Assembly: GCA_017457215.1 (NCBI GenBank)
Contig: JAFTHU010000006.1
Location: 1-56,054 of the forward strand
DNA length: 56,054 nt
From: Clostridia bacterium
Lineage (GTDB): Bacteria > Bacillota > Clostridia > Christensenellales > Borkfalkiaceae
Reading direction: 5' to 3'
The notes under the pieces are model-generated. The model ran no database searches. It was not told the origin of the DNA and was given only the letters and a program-made list of their open reading frames with translations. The translations under genes and the position numbers were made by a program. This document shows, in pieces, positions 39,856-51,139 of the stretch (its first letter is position 1; each line of letters begins with the position of its first letter).

Positions 39856-40758
39856 TCAAAAAGCAAAAAATAAAGAAGAGAGAAAGGCGCCGAAAATGCA
39901 AAACCATTCTTTTTTCGGCGGCTTTTCTTTAAACAAAAGGAGAGCAAGAAGGGCGGAAAGTAAAATCGTGCCGCCCGAAATAAGCGGAAATTGCACGGAC
40001 GCAGGAATGCTTGCCGCCGCAATTAAAATAAGAAAATTCCCCGTGTGCATCGCCGCGCCAAGTAGGGTAACGACTCCAAGAGCCGTGGGTTTAAATACGG
40101 TTTTCATCGAAGGGAATGCTCGTTTGCGTTTAAAACAAAGGGATACGCCTAAAAGAAAAAGGCTTAAAAGTGCGGTAAAAAGACAGGAAAGAACGGTAAA
40201 ACTCACTTCGTCGACGGCGGTGGGTCGTGTTTGGTGTGCTTTGGCGATCACACCCGTCAAGCCGTTTACAATGAAAATACAAAGACACAACAAAAAGAAA
40301 AGGGTGTTTCCTTTATTTTTTTCGTTTTCCGTCTTCTTTTGGCTGATCCCTTGCGCCACAATACAGACGCACAGCACCGCGCAGCCGACTGCTTTGCCCC
40401 AAGAGAGCGGTTCCTTCAGCCAAATCGTCCCGTATAAAAAGGGGAGTAGCATGCCGCCAAGCATCATAAAGGTACTGTAAATCGCGACGCTGCCGAGTGT
40501 GAGCGCTTTAAAACTGAGCGTATAATAGGGGATCATCACGACGGCAAACACGATTGCAAGCCAAGCGGACAGGTTGGAAAAACGCAGGGAAAAGCCGTTT
40601 ACGGCAAAGTAAAGGGCAGCCCCGAAAACGCTCGTCAAAAAAAGCATCGTTAACGCCGTTTCAAAGTTTTGTTCTACGCGATTGGAATATATTTTTGTAA
40701 AGAGAAATTGTAGGGCAAAACACCCCACAGCCAAAAAAATCAAAAAGTAATCAAGCAT
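39856..40758 (-). CDS. EamA/DMT-superfamily permease
   Basis: 300 residues, ten hydrophobic segments arranged as two five-helix EamA repeats (about 1-135 and 150-300). Typical features are the end-of-helix WLAIVFAVVMIPYYTLSFKAL and WLKEPLSWGKAVG, and in the second half VQFPLISGGTILLSALLALL then LFKEKPPKKEWF. Substrates in this family range from amino acids to sugars and nucleotides. It directly precedes a beta-helix carbohydrate enzyme and diverges from a PocR-AraC regulator, so a carbohydrate or its breakdown product is plausible. No ribosome site precedes the ATG; TATACT ends six bases before it. Confidence 0.85.
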   Translation of the reverse strand: MLDYFLIFLAVGCFALQFLFTKIYSNRVEQNFETALTMLFLTSVFGAALYFAVNGFSLRFSNLSAWLAIVFAVVMIPYYTLSFKALTLGSVAIYSTFMMLGGMLLPFLYGTIWLKEPLSWGKAVGCAVLCVCIVAQGISQKKTENEKNKGNTLFFLLCLCIFIVNGLTGVIAKAHQTRPTAVDEVSFTVLSCLFTALLSLFLLGVSLCFKRKRAFPSMKTVFKPTALGVVTLLGAAMHTGNFLILIAAASIPASVQFPLISGGTILLSALLALLLFKEKPPKKEWFCIFGAFLSSLFFAF

Positions 40759-40843
40759 AAATAGAGTATACCACGCCGTAAAAACGAAGGATAGAGAATT
40801 TTTGCTTTAAAAATAGCATTTTCTTCCCGAATAGTAAAAAATA

Positions 40844-40872
40844 TTGACATTTTCAAGAAGAAAGTGTATAAT
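40844..40872 (+). promoter_or_regulatory. Promoter giving a probably leaderless PocR-AraC mRNA
   Basis: TTGACA at 40844-40849, a 17-bp spacer and TATAAT at 40867-40872, both perfect, then seven bases and the ATG at 40880. Transcription should start at or next to the first codon. No Shine-Dalgarno sequence fits. Confidence 0.85.
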
Positions 40873-40879
40873 AAAAAAC

Positions 40880-41716
40880 ATGAAAAGATACATCTTCGAC
40901 AAAGAAAAAATAGAAGAATCGATATCGGATTTTTACGCTGCTACGGGGATTGCTACCGTTTTATACGATGCGGACGGGGAAACGGTAGCGGCGTCAAGGG
41001 CGTATACGAAATATTGCGCCGCCATACGGAAAAACGATGGGTGCGCTTTGGAATGTAGCCGTTCTAACTACGTGCATATGGACGAAGCGAAAAGGACGGG
41101 GGAGACCGTTTTTTATACCTGCCACGCGGGAATCATGGAAGCGATCAAACCGATTTTTTATGAAGATACTTTGATTGCGTATTTGCAAATCGGGCAGTTT
41201 AGAGACGGGGCAGGCAGATACTCAAACGAAAAAAACGTCGAAGGAAAAATAGCACTGTACGGGCTGGATAAAAAAGAAATGCTCCCTTTATATCGGGAAA
41301 TTCCTATTGTGTCAAGCGAAAAATTGCAAGCCCTGCAAAATCTTATGAACACGATGGTCAAGTCCTTTTGGGGGGACGGATTGATTCGAAGCAAACGGAG
41401 TATGCTCTCGGTAAAGATAGAGCAGTATATAAAGGAACACATAGAAGAAAAAATATACGTGGAAGAACTTTGCAAAGCCTTCTTCCTTTCCAAAAACGCC
41501 CTTTACGCTCTATTTGAACGGGAATTTCAAAGCACGGTCAACGAATTTATCCTTTCCGAGCGAATGAAGAGTGCGAAAAGGTTGTTAAAGGAAACGAATT
41601 TACCGCTTGCGGAAATAGCGGCGGCTTGCGGTTTTGACGATTACAATTATTTTATCCGTATCTTTAAGAAGAAAAGCGGCGTTCCGCCCCTTCAATATAA
41701 AAAAATGCAAAAATAA
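40880..41716 (+). CDS. PocR-domain AraC-family regulator
   Basis: 278 residues from ATG at 40880; the ORF start at 40844 lies in the promoter. The N-terminal PocR-type sensor (about 1-165) contains CAAIRKNDGCALECSRSNYV and FYTCHAGIMEAIKPIF, the conserved cysteine/histidine pattern of this domain, which binds small hydrocarbon or polyol derivatives in known cases. The C-terminal AraC module (about 180-278) has VEELCKAFFLSKNALYALFE and LAEIAAACGFDDYNYFIRIF and ends VPPLQYKK. It is divergent from the permease and beta-helix enzyme and probably activates them. Confidence 0.9.
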   Translation: MKRYIFDKEKIEESISDFYAATGIATVLYDADGETVAASRAYTKYCAAIRKNDGCALECSRSNYVHMDEAKRTGETVFYTCHAGIMEAIKPIFYEDTLIAYLQIGQFRDGAGRYSNEKNVEGKIALYGLDKKEMLPLYREIPIVSSEKLQALQNLMNTMVKSFWGDGLIRSKRSMLSVKIEQYIKEHIEEKIYVEELCKAFFLSKNALYALFEREFQSTVNEFILSERMKSAKRLLKETNLPLAEIAAACGFDDYNYFIRIFKKKSGVPPLQYKKMQK

Positions 41717-41830
41717 GAATCCATTCGATATTTGGAAGGATGCTTATTTCGTAATTTAACAGGAAAAAACTTTGTTCAATGTTTTGTCGTATCATCTCCC
41801 GATAAGGCGCGGGTTGTGTTTTCGTCAAAA

Positions 41831-42376
41831 TTATATCGATTGTAAAAAATATTCGGTTATCAATTCGGGCGGCTGTTGCAATTCCTGTTCTATCCACCAT
41901 TTCAGCGTGTTGATAAAGGAAGCGGATATGTGATTTATCCAAAAATTCTCGGGGAGAAGCTCGGGCTTTTTGTGTTGAAAATCGGCTAGATTTTTTATGA
42001 CAAGTCCTTTGATTCCGCGCTGAAAATATTCTAAAAACAGCTCGTTGTTTTTAGACGCCAAAAGTTTGCCGATATTGTTATCGTTCTTTTTTATATGCTT
42101 GAACAGATGCAAAAAGACCGAATCTTGCCCTTCGCAATGGAAAATATTTCCGTTGGAATTTCCCGTTTCGGGGGAAAAGATATGGTCGAAAAGTTCTCCG
42201 CATAAATCCTTTAATAAAAAATCTTTCGTTTCAAAATGTGCGTAAAAGGTCGCCCTTCCTACGTCGGCAATTTCAATAATTTCGCCGACGGTTATGTTGT
42301 TGAAATTCTTTTTGGATAATAAGAAAATAAAGGCTTTAAAAATAGCTTCCCGTGTTTTTCTCTGTCTTCTGTCCAT
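41831..42376 (-). CDS. TetR-family repressor
   Basis: 181 residues. N-terminal helix-turn-helix (about 1-50): RKTREAIFKAFIFLL, FNNITVGEIIEIADVGRATFYAHFETKDFL, the classic TetR pattern. The C-terminal ligand/dimer domain is diverged and rich in Asn and Phe, with LLASKNNELFLEYFQRGIKG. It diverges from a CDF metal exporter with a 159-base shared control region that holds repeated TGTTCAATATC motifs, so it most likely represses that exporter and itself. Confidence 0.9.
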   Translation of the reverse strand: MDRRQRKTREAIFKAFIFLLSKKNFNNITVGEIIEIADVGRATFYAHFETKDFLLKDLCGELFDHIFSPETGNSNGNIFHCEGQDSVFLHLFKHIKKNDNNIGKLLASKNNELFLEYFQRGIKGLVIKNLADFQHKKPELLPENFWINHISASFINTLKWWIEQELQQPPELITEYFLQSI

Positions 42377-42401
42377 ACCGCACCATACTTTTCCTTTTAT
42401 T

Positions 42402-42493
42402 TGTTCAATATCGAATACTTACGAAAGAATGTATTACCCTTTTTTGCCCTAAATCTGTTAAACTATTTATAGAACAAACTGTTCAATATCAAA
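42402..42493. promoter_or_regulatory. TetR/CDF intergenic region with repeated operator-like motif
   Basis: TGTTCAATATC(G/A)AA occurs at 42402-42415 and again at 42480-42493 in the same orientation. The second copy also forms the inverted repeat GAACA-AAC-TGTTC (42472-42484). These are the best operator candidates for the TetR protein. The promoters are not clear. Confidence 0.5.
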
Positions 42494-42535
42494 CCTATTA
42501 TACGGCAAAATTAAAAAAATGTCAAAGGAGATACA

Positions 42536-43435
42536 ATGAAAACTCAAAAAAATATTTTTATAGCGTTTGTTTTAAATTTGTTCTTTTCGGTTTTCGAATT
42601 TGTGGGAGGGATACTTACGGGGAGTATTGCGATTGCGGCGGACGCCGTGCACGATTTTGGGGACGCGGCAAGCATAGGGATATCCTACGTCCTTGAAAAG
42701 AAGAGCAAAAAACAGCCCGACGGCATATACACGTACGGTTACGCCCGCTATTCGCTATTGGGCGGCGCTATCACGACGTTAATACTTCTCATCGGTTCGT
42801 GCGCCGTGCTGTATAAAGCCGCGCACAGATTTTTAGCGCCCGTTGCGCTCGATTACGACGGGACGTTGATTTTGGCGTGCGTTGGCTTGGCGGTAAATTT
42901 ACTTGCGGCATATTTTACCCACGGCGGCGGTTCGATCAATCAAAGAGCGGTGAATTTGCATATGTTGGAAGACGTTTTCGGTTGGGTAGTGATACTTATC
43001 GGCGCGGTGGTTATGCGTTTTACGGGCTTTTACCTTTTAGACCCGATACTTTCCGTGCTTGTAGCGGTATTCATTTTGATAAATGCGGCGAGGAATCTGA
43101 AAGAGATTTTGGACATATTTTTAATAAAAAAGCCAAAGCATATAGAAACGGAAACGTTGAAAAAACATCTTTTGGAGATAGACGGCGTCGTAGGGGTACA
43201 TCATATCCATTTTTGGACGACGGATGGCGAAGCCGTTTACGCCACTTTGCATATCGTTGCCGAAGAATACAGCGCAGAGATAAAAGGAAAGGTGAAAGAG
43301 GAACTACGCGAACACGGCGTTTCGCACGTTACCGTGGAGATGGAAAGGGAGGACGAAGCGTGCTTGGAAAAAGAATGTATTTTAATAGATACGCCCAAGA
43401 AGCACGGCCATTGCCATTGTCATAGCCATCATTAA
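42536..43435 (+). CDS. Cation diffusion facilitator (CzcD/ZitB-type metal exporter)
   Basis: 299 residues, ATG at 42536 after AAAGGAGATACA. Six transmembrane helices (about 8-205) with the metal-site motifs AADAVHDFGDA in helix 2 and NLHMLEDVFGW in helix 5. A cytoplasmic dimer domain (about 210-285) has GVVGVHHIHFWTTDGEAVYA. The C-terminus HGHCHCHSHH is a His/Cys-rich metal-binding tail. CDF pumps export Zn(II), Cd(II), Co(II) or similar in exchange for protons. A divergent TetR gene probably controls it. Confidence 0.92.
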   Translation: MKTQKNIFIAFVLNLFFSVFEFVGGILTGSIAIAADAVHDFGDAASIGISYVLEKKSKKQPDGIYTYGYARYSLLGGAITTLILLIGSCAVLYKAAHRFLAPVALDYDGTLILACVGLAVNLLAAYFTHGGGSINQRAVNLHMLEDVFGWVVILIGAVVMRFTGFYLLDPILSVLVAVFILINAARNLKEILDIFLIKKPKHIETETLKKHLLEIDGVVGVHHIHFWTTDGEAVYATLHIVAEEYSAEIKGKVKEELREHGVSHVTVEMEREDEACLEKECILIDTPKKHGHCHCHSHH

Positions 43436-43473
43436 AAACGGTTTTGCGTTAAATAGAAAATACATTTTGCGCC

Positions 43474-43502
43474 TTGACAACTCTTGTATAATGTGCTATG
43501 AT
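43474..43502 (+). promoter_or_regulatory. Promoter of the DUF5703-like glycosidase gene
   Basis: TTGACA at 43474-43479, a 17-bp spacer and TATGAT at 43497-43502. Confidence 0.75.
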
Positions 43503-43531
43503 AATGACAAAATAATGCAGGGGATAAAAGT

Positions 43532-45661
43532 ATGGAAAGATACGCCTATCGCTATTTTGGAAAAATGGAAAACGGTATGCAATCGATACCTTTGGGAAAC
43601 GGAAAAATCGGCGTAAACGTTTGGATCTCTTCGGACGGAGCGGTGCATTTTCTTCTTTCTAAAGGGGATTGCTGGAGTGAATTGTACCGATTGCTGAAAC
43701 CCGCGCATCTCGTATTAAAAACTACGCCCAATCTTTTTGCGGAGGGAGCGCAGTTTGCGTTGAGCATTGCCGATGGCATTTTGACCGTTTCTAACGAAAG
43801 TGCGCGGCTTGTCGTGTATGCGGACGCATTTGCGCCTTGTGTGCGGCTTCGCTTGACGGCGGAAACGCCAACGGGCGTGCGTTTGGATTTGCAAAATTAC
43901 CGCAACAAACCGATAGACCCCGCAGATGATTTTTCTAATTATTTTATGCGCGGCGGAAACGCGCAGATTCTTGAAAGCGCGGATACGGTTGTTTTGACGG
44001 ATAAGGGCGGCGTAGCGCAAATCCATCGCAACCAGGAAAGCTGTTACGGGTTTTCTTTGCGAAACCAAGATATGGCTTTTTATATCGGGGAAGAAAAAGA
44101 CCCGTTGCTGGGGCGTACGTTCGGGGCGGGAGTATACTCGCCGCAAATGCAGCCTGACGGCGATGGGATAAGCGGGGGTGGACTGACCGAGATGACGGCG
44201 TCCTGTTTTGTCGCAACGGAGTTTACGGACGGCGAGGCGCAGTTTGTAGACCTTTTAGACGGCTTATACGAACGTTACGGCGACGAGACGCAAGAAAAGA
44301 GGAAAAAACACGCGCAAAGCTGGCGCTCGTTCTGGGAAAAAACTTACGTTTATGCAGAAGGGGACGAAGACGCGGAATCGATAACAAGGGCGTTTTTGTA
44401 TCAGCGGTATATGGTTCGTTGCGCAGACCGCGACAACGCGCCGATAAAATTTAACGGTTCGCTGTTTACTGCGGACCAAATGGCGAATGCGCCCGAAAAT
44501 TACGACGCACGGCGTTGGGGCGCGCCCTATTGGTTTCAAAATACCCGATTGATATATTGGTATCTTTTATATGCAGGCGATTATCAATCGATGTTGCCTA
44601 TGCTGGATATGTATTTGAATATGACGCCGATTGCCACGGCGCGCTGTAACCGTCATTTCGGACACGAGGGAATGTTGATTCCTGAAACGGTATCTTATTT
44701 CGGACTGTACGCAAACGCTAATTACGGCTTTTTTGACGGGAACGGTGTGCGCAAAGGCGCGGACGGCTCTGTTCTCTCTTGCGGCGTAGCGACCAACCCG
44801 TATATCCGTTATCATTTTAACGGAATGTTAGAATTGTCGTGGATGATGTTGCGTTATTTAGAGCTTTCGGGGGATACTTCCCGCAGGGAGCAGATATACA
44901 CGTTTATCGAGCGAACGTTGCTGTTTTTCGATAAGCATTTCGATTACGTGGACGGAAAGTTGAAGATGTATCCGATTTCCTCGCTGGAAACGTGGCAGTT
45001 ATGCGTGAACGATTTGCCGGACGTGGCGGGGTTGCAAGTGATTTGCGAGGCGTTGTCTGCGCCGTCCGATATTCCAAAAGTATTGGCAGAGCTGGCGAAA
45101 AAAATACTCCTCGCGTTACCAAAAGTGCCGATAAAGGAAACGGAAAAAGGAAAAGTGCTTGCCCCTTGCGAATATGCCGTCGATCCAACGCCGAGAAACA
45201 CGGAAAATGCAGAACTGTACGCGGTGTTTCCGTTTGGATTGTACGGCGTTGGGAAACCCGATTTGGAGTTGGCGCGCCGTACATACCAACTTCGCGCTTT
45301 CCGACACGACGGCGGTTGGAGTCAGGATCCGTTGGACGCGGCGTTGTTGGGGCTGGATGAGGAAGCGGAAAGACATGTGGTTCGGCAAAGTAATATGCGG
45401 GATAAACGCGCGCTGTTCCCTGCGTTTTGGGGACCGAATTTCGACGAAACGCCCGACCAAGACCACGGCTCGGTAACGGTGTTGAGTTTGATTTTTATGC
45501 TGTTGCAAACGGACGGGGAAGAATACACGGCGTTCCCCGCGTGGCCGAAAAAATGGAACGTACAGTTTCGCTTGCCGATGAACTGCGGTTCGTATATATG
45601 CGGAGAACAGATAGACGGAAAACGGCGGGTATGGAAAGAAGAAACTTCGCCAACGCTTTGA
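43532..45661 (+). CDS. DUF5703/GH95-like glycoside hydrolase
   Basis: 709 residues, ATG at 43532 after AGGGGATAAAAG, no signal peptide. The N-terminal beta domain (about 1-240) opens MQSIPLGNGKIGVNVWISSDG and LLSKGDCWSELYRLLKPAHL, resembling DUF5703. A six-hairpin (alpha/alpha)6 domain (about 260-640) follows, with FNGSLFTADQMANAPENYDA, RWGAPYWFQNTRLIYWYLLYAGDY and HEGMLIPETVSYFG. The closest characterised relatives by architecture are GH95 alpha-L-fucosidases and related enzymes, but the substrate cannot be read here. A beta-galactosidase gene follows with its own promoter. Confidence 0.75.
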   Translation: MERYAYRYFGKMENGMQSIPLGNGKIGVNVWISSDGAVHFLLSKGDCWSELYRLLKPAHLVLKTTPNLFAEGAQFALSIADGILTVSNESARLVVYADAFAPCVRLRLTAETPTGVRLDLQNYRNKPIDPADDFSNYFMRGGNAQILESADTVVLTDKGGVAQIHRNQESCYGFSLRNQDMAFYIGEEKDPLLGRTFGAGVYSPQMQPDGDGISGGGLTEMTASCFVATEFTDGEAQFVDLLDGLYERYGDETQEKRKKHAQSWRSFWEKTYVYAEGDEDAESITRAFLYQRYMVRCADRDNAPIKFNGSLFTADQMANAPENYDARRWGAPYWFQNTRLIYWYLLYAGDYQSMLPMLDMYLNMTPIATARCNRHFGHEGMLIPETVSYFGLYANANYGFFDGNGVRKGADGSVLSCGVATNPYIRYHFNGMLELSWMMLRYLELSGDTSRREQIYTFIERTLLFFDKHFDYVDGKLKMYPISSLETWQLCVNDLPDVAGLQVICEALSAPSDIPKVLAELAKKILLALPKVPIKETEKGKVLAPCEYAVDPTPRNTENAELYAVFPFGLYGVGKPDLELARRTYQLRAFRHDGGWSQDPLDAALLGLDEEAERHVVRQSNMRDKRALFPAFWGPNFDETPDQDHGSVTVLSLIFMLLQTDGEEYTAFPAWPKKWNVQFRLPMNCGSYICGEQIDGKRRVWKEETSPTL

Positions 45662-45665
45662 TTTA

Positions 45666-48354
<2,689 letters not shown>

Positions 48355-48366
48355 AGCGGAGGAGTC

Positions 48367-51135
48367 ATGACGGAAAATCATCGAAAAAAGATCTTTTCGC
48401 AGAGCATACAAAACTTCTACGGAAAGATAAAAAAAGGAATGGAAAAAGCGGATGGGTTGCACGCGGCAAAGGCATGGCTTTGGGCGACGCTTGTTTCCGT
48501 GTTGAGTTTGGCGTTTGTGATGCTGCCCTTTCTATTCCGCCGTTCTTACACCGTTTGGGCGGGCTTGAGCGGGGACGGCGCAACGCAGTTTATTACCTTT
48601 TTTGAACGAATGAAAGAGGTTGGTTGGCTGAAAGCCGTTGGCAATTACGATTTTTATATTGGTTTGGGGGGAGATTATCTCACTTCCTTCTCCTTTTATT
48701 CGCTTTTTGACCCGTTTAACTGTATTCTTTTTGCGTTGCCCTTTAATCCGTTACTCAATTATACGATTACGATGGCGCTTAAACAGTTGGCGTGCGCGTT
48801 GACGATGTTTGCGTATTTGCGCTATAAAAAAGTGCGAAATTCTCGCGCGATTATGTTGTCGGTGGCGTATATGCTTTCGGGGTTTGTGGCGTTTACGTTC
48901 GTGCGGCATTATAACCTTGCCGTTGCGCCGATTTATCTGCCGTTGGCAATAATGGGCGTGGATAAACTGTTTAACAAAGAACGCCCGTTTGTGTTTATCG
49001 CTTCGTTGTTCTTTTGTATGGTTTCTAATTTCTACGTATTCTTTTCGCTGTCCGTTTTCGTTGTCGCGTATGCGATAGCCTATTATTTCCACGACAACGC
49101 TTTAAAAGGAGAAAAGAGTACGGTAAAGGGATTTTTTGCCAAGCTTGTGCCTATCGGCGCATACTACTTGCTGGCGGTGGTGTTGGCAGGCGTTGTGCTG
49201 TTGCCCAATCTTTATGGGTATATGCACGCAGCGAGAAACGGTTCGAAAGGGGTCGTACTGTTTGATTTTCAGATGTTTTTAACCCAAGGCGCGTCGCTTG
49301 TCGTGCCGATGACGGGGAAAAATTACAGCGTGGTTTCGGTAAACCTTGCCAATGCCGTGCTCGTTTTATACGCATTGTTCAAGCGGGATAAAAAGACGCA
49401 TATGCACGGGATTTTCGTGCTTGTATTGACGGTGGGGTATCTTTTGCCTGTATTTGGCTATGCTATGAATATATTTAATTACAGCAACAACCGCTGGTCG
49501 TATGGATTGAATTTCTTTATTTACGTCATGATTGCCCTGCAATCGACAGACGGCGACGAAAGTGTGTACGACGATTGCGCGGCGAAAAAAATCAACGCTT
49601 GTTTCGTTATCTATATTGCGGTGCTTATCGCAAGCGCGTTGCCTGCCGTGATAACAATTTTCGAGTGGAAAACTTGGTGGCTGTACACGCTTTCCGTTTT
49701 GATAGCGGGCGGGGCGGGCTACGGCGCATACCGTTTGGTAAAGCTGATTAAAAATAAGGGCGTGCCCGTATTCTTTAAAAAGCTGTATCAGCCCACGCTG
49801 CTCTTTGTATTGGGCTTTGCGCTGACGATAGGATATTGTTTTAGTTATTACGTTATTTATTCGGGACAGCATAAAGGGAAAGCCCGTTACGCAACGCTGT
49901 TCACGGAGGAGGAATCTTACGCCGCAGAAAAAAGCGAAACGGAGTATTTCCGCACGGATACAATGGCGACGGGTGTGTGGTACGATAATTTCGGTACGCG
50001 CGGTATGAACAACGGATATTACGGTACGACGCTGTACAACACCATTGCCGACAGCGGCGTGTACGAATTTTTGAAAGAAAACGGCGTATACAATCCCGCG
50101 CAAAACCTTGGTATGGGCGGGTTGGACAGCCGTTCGGCGTTGCAAACGCTTTTGTCCGTGCGTTATACCTATGACGTATTGGGGCAACCCTACGGATTTA
50201 CCAAAATAGACGGCTACGATTGTTTGTATGAAAACGGAAACTACGTGCCGTTTGGGTTTATGGTGAACAAAACGTATTCCCGTGAAAAATATTTAACTTT
50301 GGACGTTTTGGAACGGCAAAATATGCTGTTGAGCGGCGTGGTTTTGGATATTGAAAAGGGGAATGCAGACGATACGTATCAACCTACTTTGCAAAAACAA
50401 GAACTCTCTAAAGGGACGTTCGCAGATATAGCGCTTATTCAATCGGTTGGGAAAAAGAAGCCCAAATCCTTTGCGGTGGACGCGTCTACCTATCGTGGGC
50501 AGGAAGTGTACCTCGTTATCAAAGGCGTGCGGGACGTGGGCAGAAATACGGCGTTAGAGATTAGTTGCAACGGCGTACAAAAACAATATTACTACGCGCC
50601 GAAAGGCAATCTTATGTACAGCGATCAAAGGGATATTTATATGAATTTCGGCGTGGTTGGAAACGAAGTGGAAAGCTTGGATTTCAAACTTTGGGTTTCC
50701 GAGGGTTCGCCCGTAGTGAATTTTGATTGCGTGGAGATTCATTCTATGCCCGTTGCGGCGAGAGAGGATTCCCTTGTTACGCTTTCCCAAACGGCGCATT
50801 TAAAAGACGTAGAACTTTCCGACGGGGGCTTGAAAGGCTCAATTCAAAACGGTGAGGACGGGTATTTGCTGTTGACGTTGCCTTATTCGGATGGTTGGAC
50901 GGCGTATATCGACGGCGAAGAAACGGAAATCTACCAAGCGGATACAGCGTTTATGGCGATACGGGTCGAGGGGAAAGCGCAAAAGCAAACCATTGAACTC
51001 TGTTATGAAACGCCTTATCTTGCCGAGGGCAAGGCGGTCAGCTATTTAGGTTTGGGCGGTCTTGGGTGTGTGATTTTGGCGGATACGACGGTTCGGCTTG
51101 TCCGCAAGCGGAAAAAGACGGAAAAAGGGGAATAA
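48367..51135 (+). CDS. YfhO-family polytopic membrane protein
   Basis: 922 residues, ATG at 48367 after AGCGGAGGAG, 12 bases after the GH2 stop. About 12-14 transmembrane helices occupy residues 35-500. Early signature YTVWAGLSGDGATQFITFFERM and LGGDYLTSFSFYSLFDPFN, then RHYNLAVAPIYLPLAIMGVDKL. A large extracytoplasmic C-terminal domain (about 510-900) ends LTLPYSDGWTAYIDGEETEI, followed by a last helix and KRKKTEKGE. YfhO proteins resemble GT-C glycosyltransferases; Bacillus YfhO is implicated in lipoteichoic acid glycosylation. It could glycosylate a wall polymer, but its donor and acceptor are unknown. Confidence 0.88.
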   Translation: MTENHRKKIFSQSIQNFYGKIKKGMEKADGLHAAKAWLWATLVSVLSLAFVMLPFLFRRSYTVWAGLSGDGATQFITFFERMKEVGWLKAVGNYDFYIGLGGDYLTSFSFYSLFDPFNCILFALPFNPLLNYTITMALKQLACALTMFAYLRYKKVRNSRAIMLSVAYMLSGFVAFTFVRHYNLAVAPIYLPLAIMGVDKLFNKERPFVFIASLFFCMVSNFYVFFSLSVFVVAYAIAYYFHDNALKGEKSTVKGFFAKLVPIGAYYLLAVVLAGVVLLPNLYGYMHAARNGSKGVVLFDFQMFLTQGASLVVPMTGKNYSVVSVNLANAVLVLYALFKRDKKTHMHGIFVLVLTVGYLLPVFGYAMNIFNYSNNRWSYGLNFFIYVMIALQSTDGDESVYDDCAAKKINACFVIYIAVLIASALPAVITIFEWKTWWLYTLSVLIAGGAGYGAYRLVKLIKNKGVPVFFKKLYQPTLLFVLGFALTIGYCFSYYVIYSGQHKGKARYATLFTEEESYAAEKSETEYFRTDTMATGVWYDNFGTRGMNNGYYGTTLYNTIADSGVYEFLKENGVYNPAQNLGMGGLDSRSALQTLLSVRYTYDVLGQPYGFTKIDGYDCLYENGNYVPFGFMVNKTYSREKYLTLDVLERQNMLLSGVVLDIEKGNADDTYQPTLQKQELSKGTFADIALIQSVGKKKPKSFAVDASTYRGQEVYLVIKGVRDVGRNTALEISCNGVQKQYYYAPKGNLMYSDQRDIYMNFGVVGNEVESLDFKLWVSEGSPVVNFDCVEIHSMPVAAREDSLVTLSQTAHLKDVELSDGGLKGSIQNGEDGYLLLTLPYSDGWTAYIDGEETEIYQADTAFMAIRVEGKAQKQTIELCYETPYLAEGKAVSYLGLGGLGCVILADTTVRLVRKRKKTEKGE

Positions 51136-51139
51136 AAAT

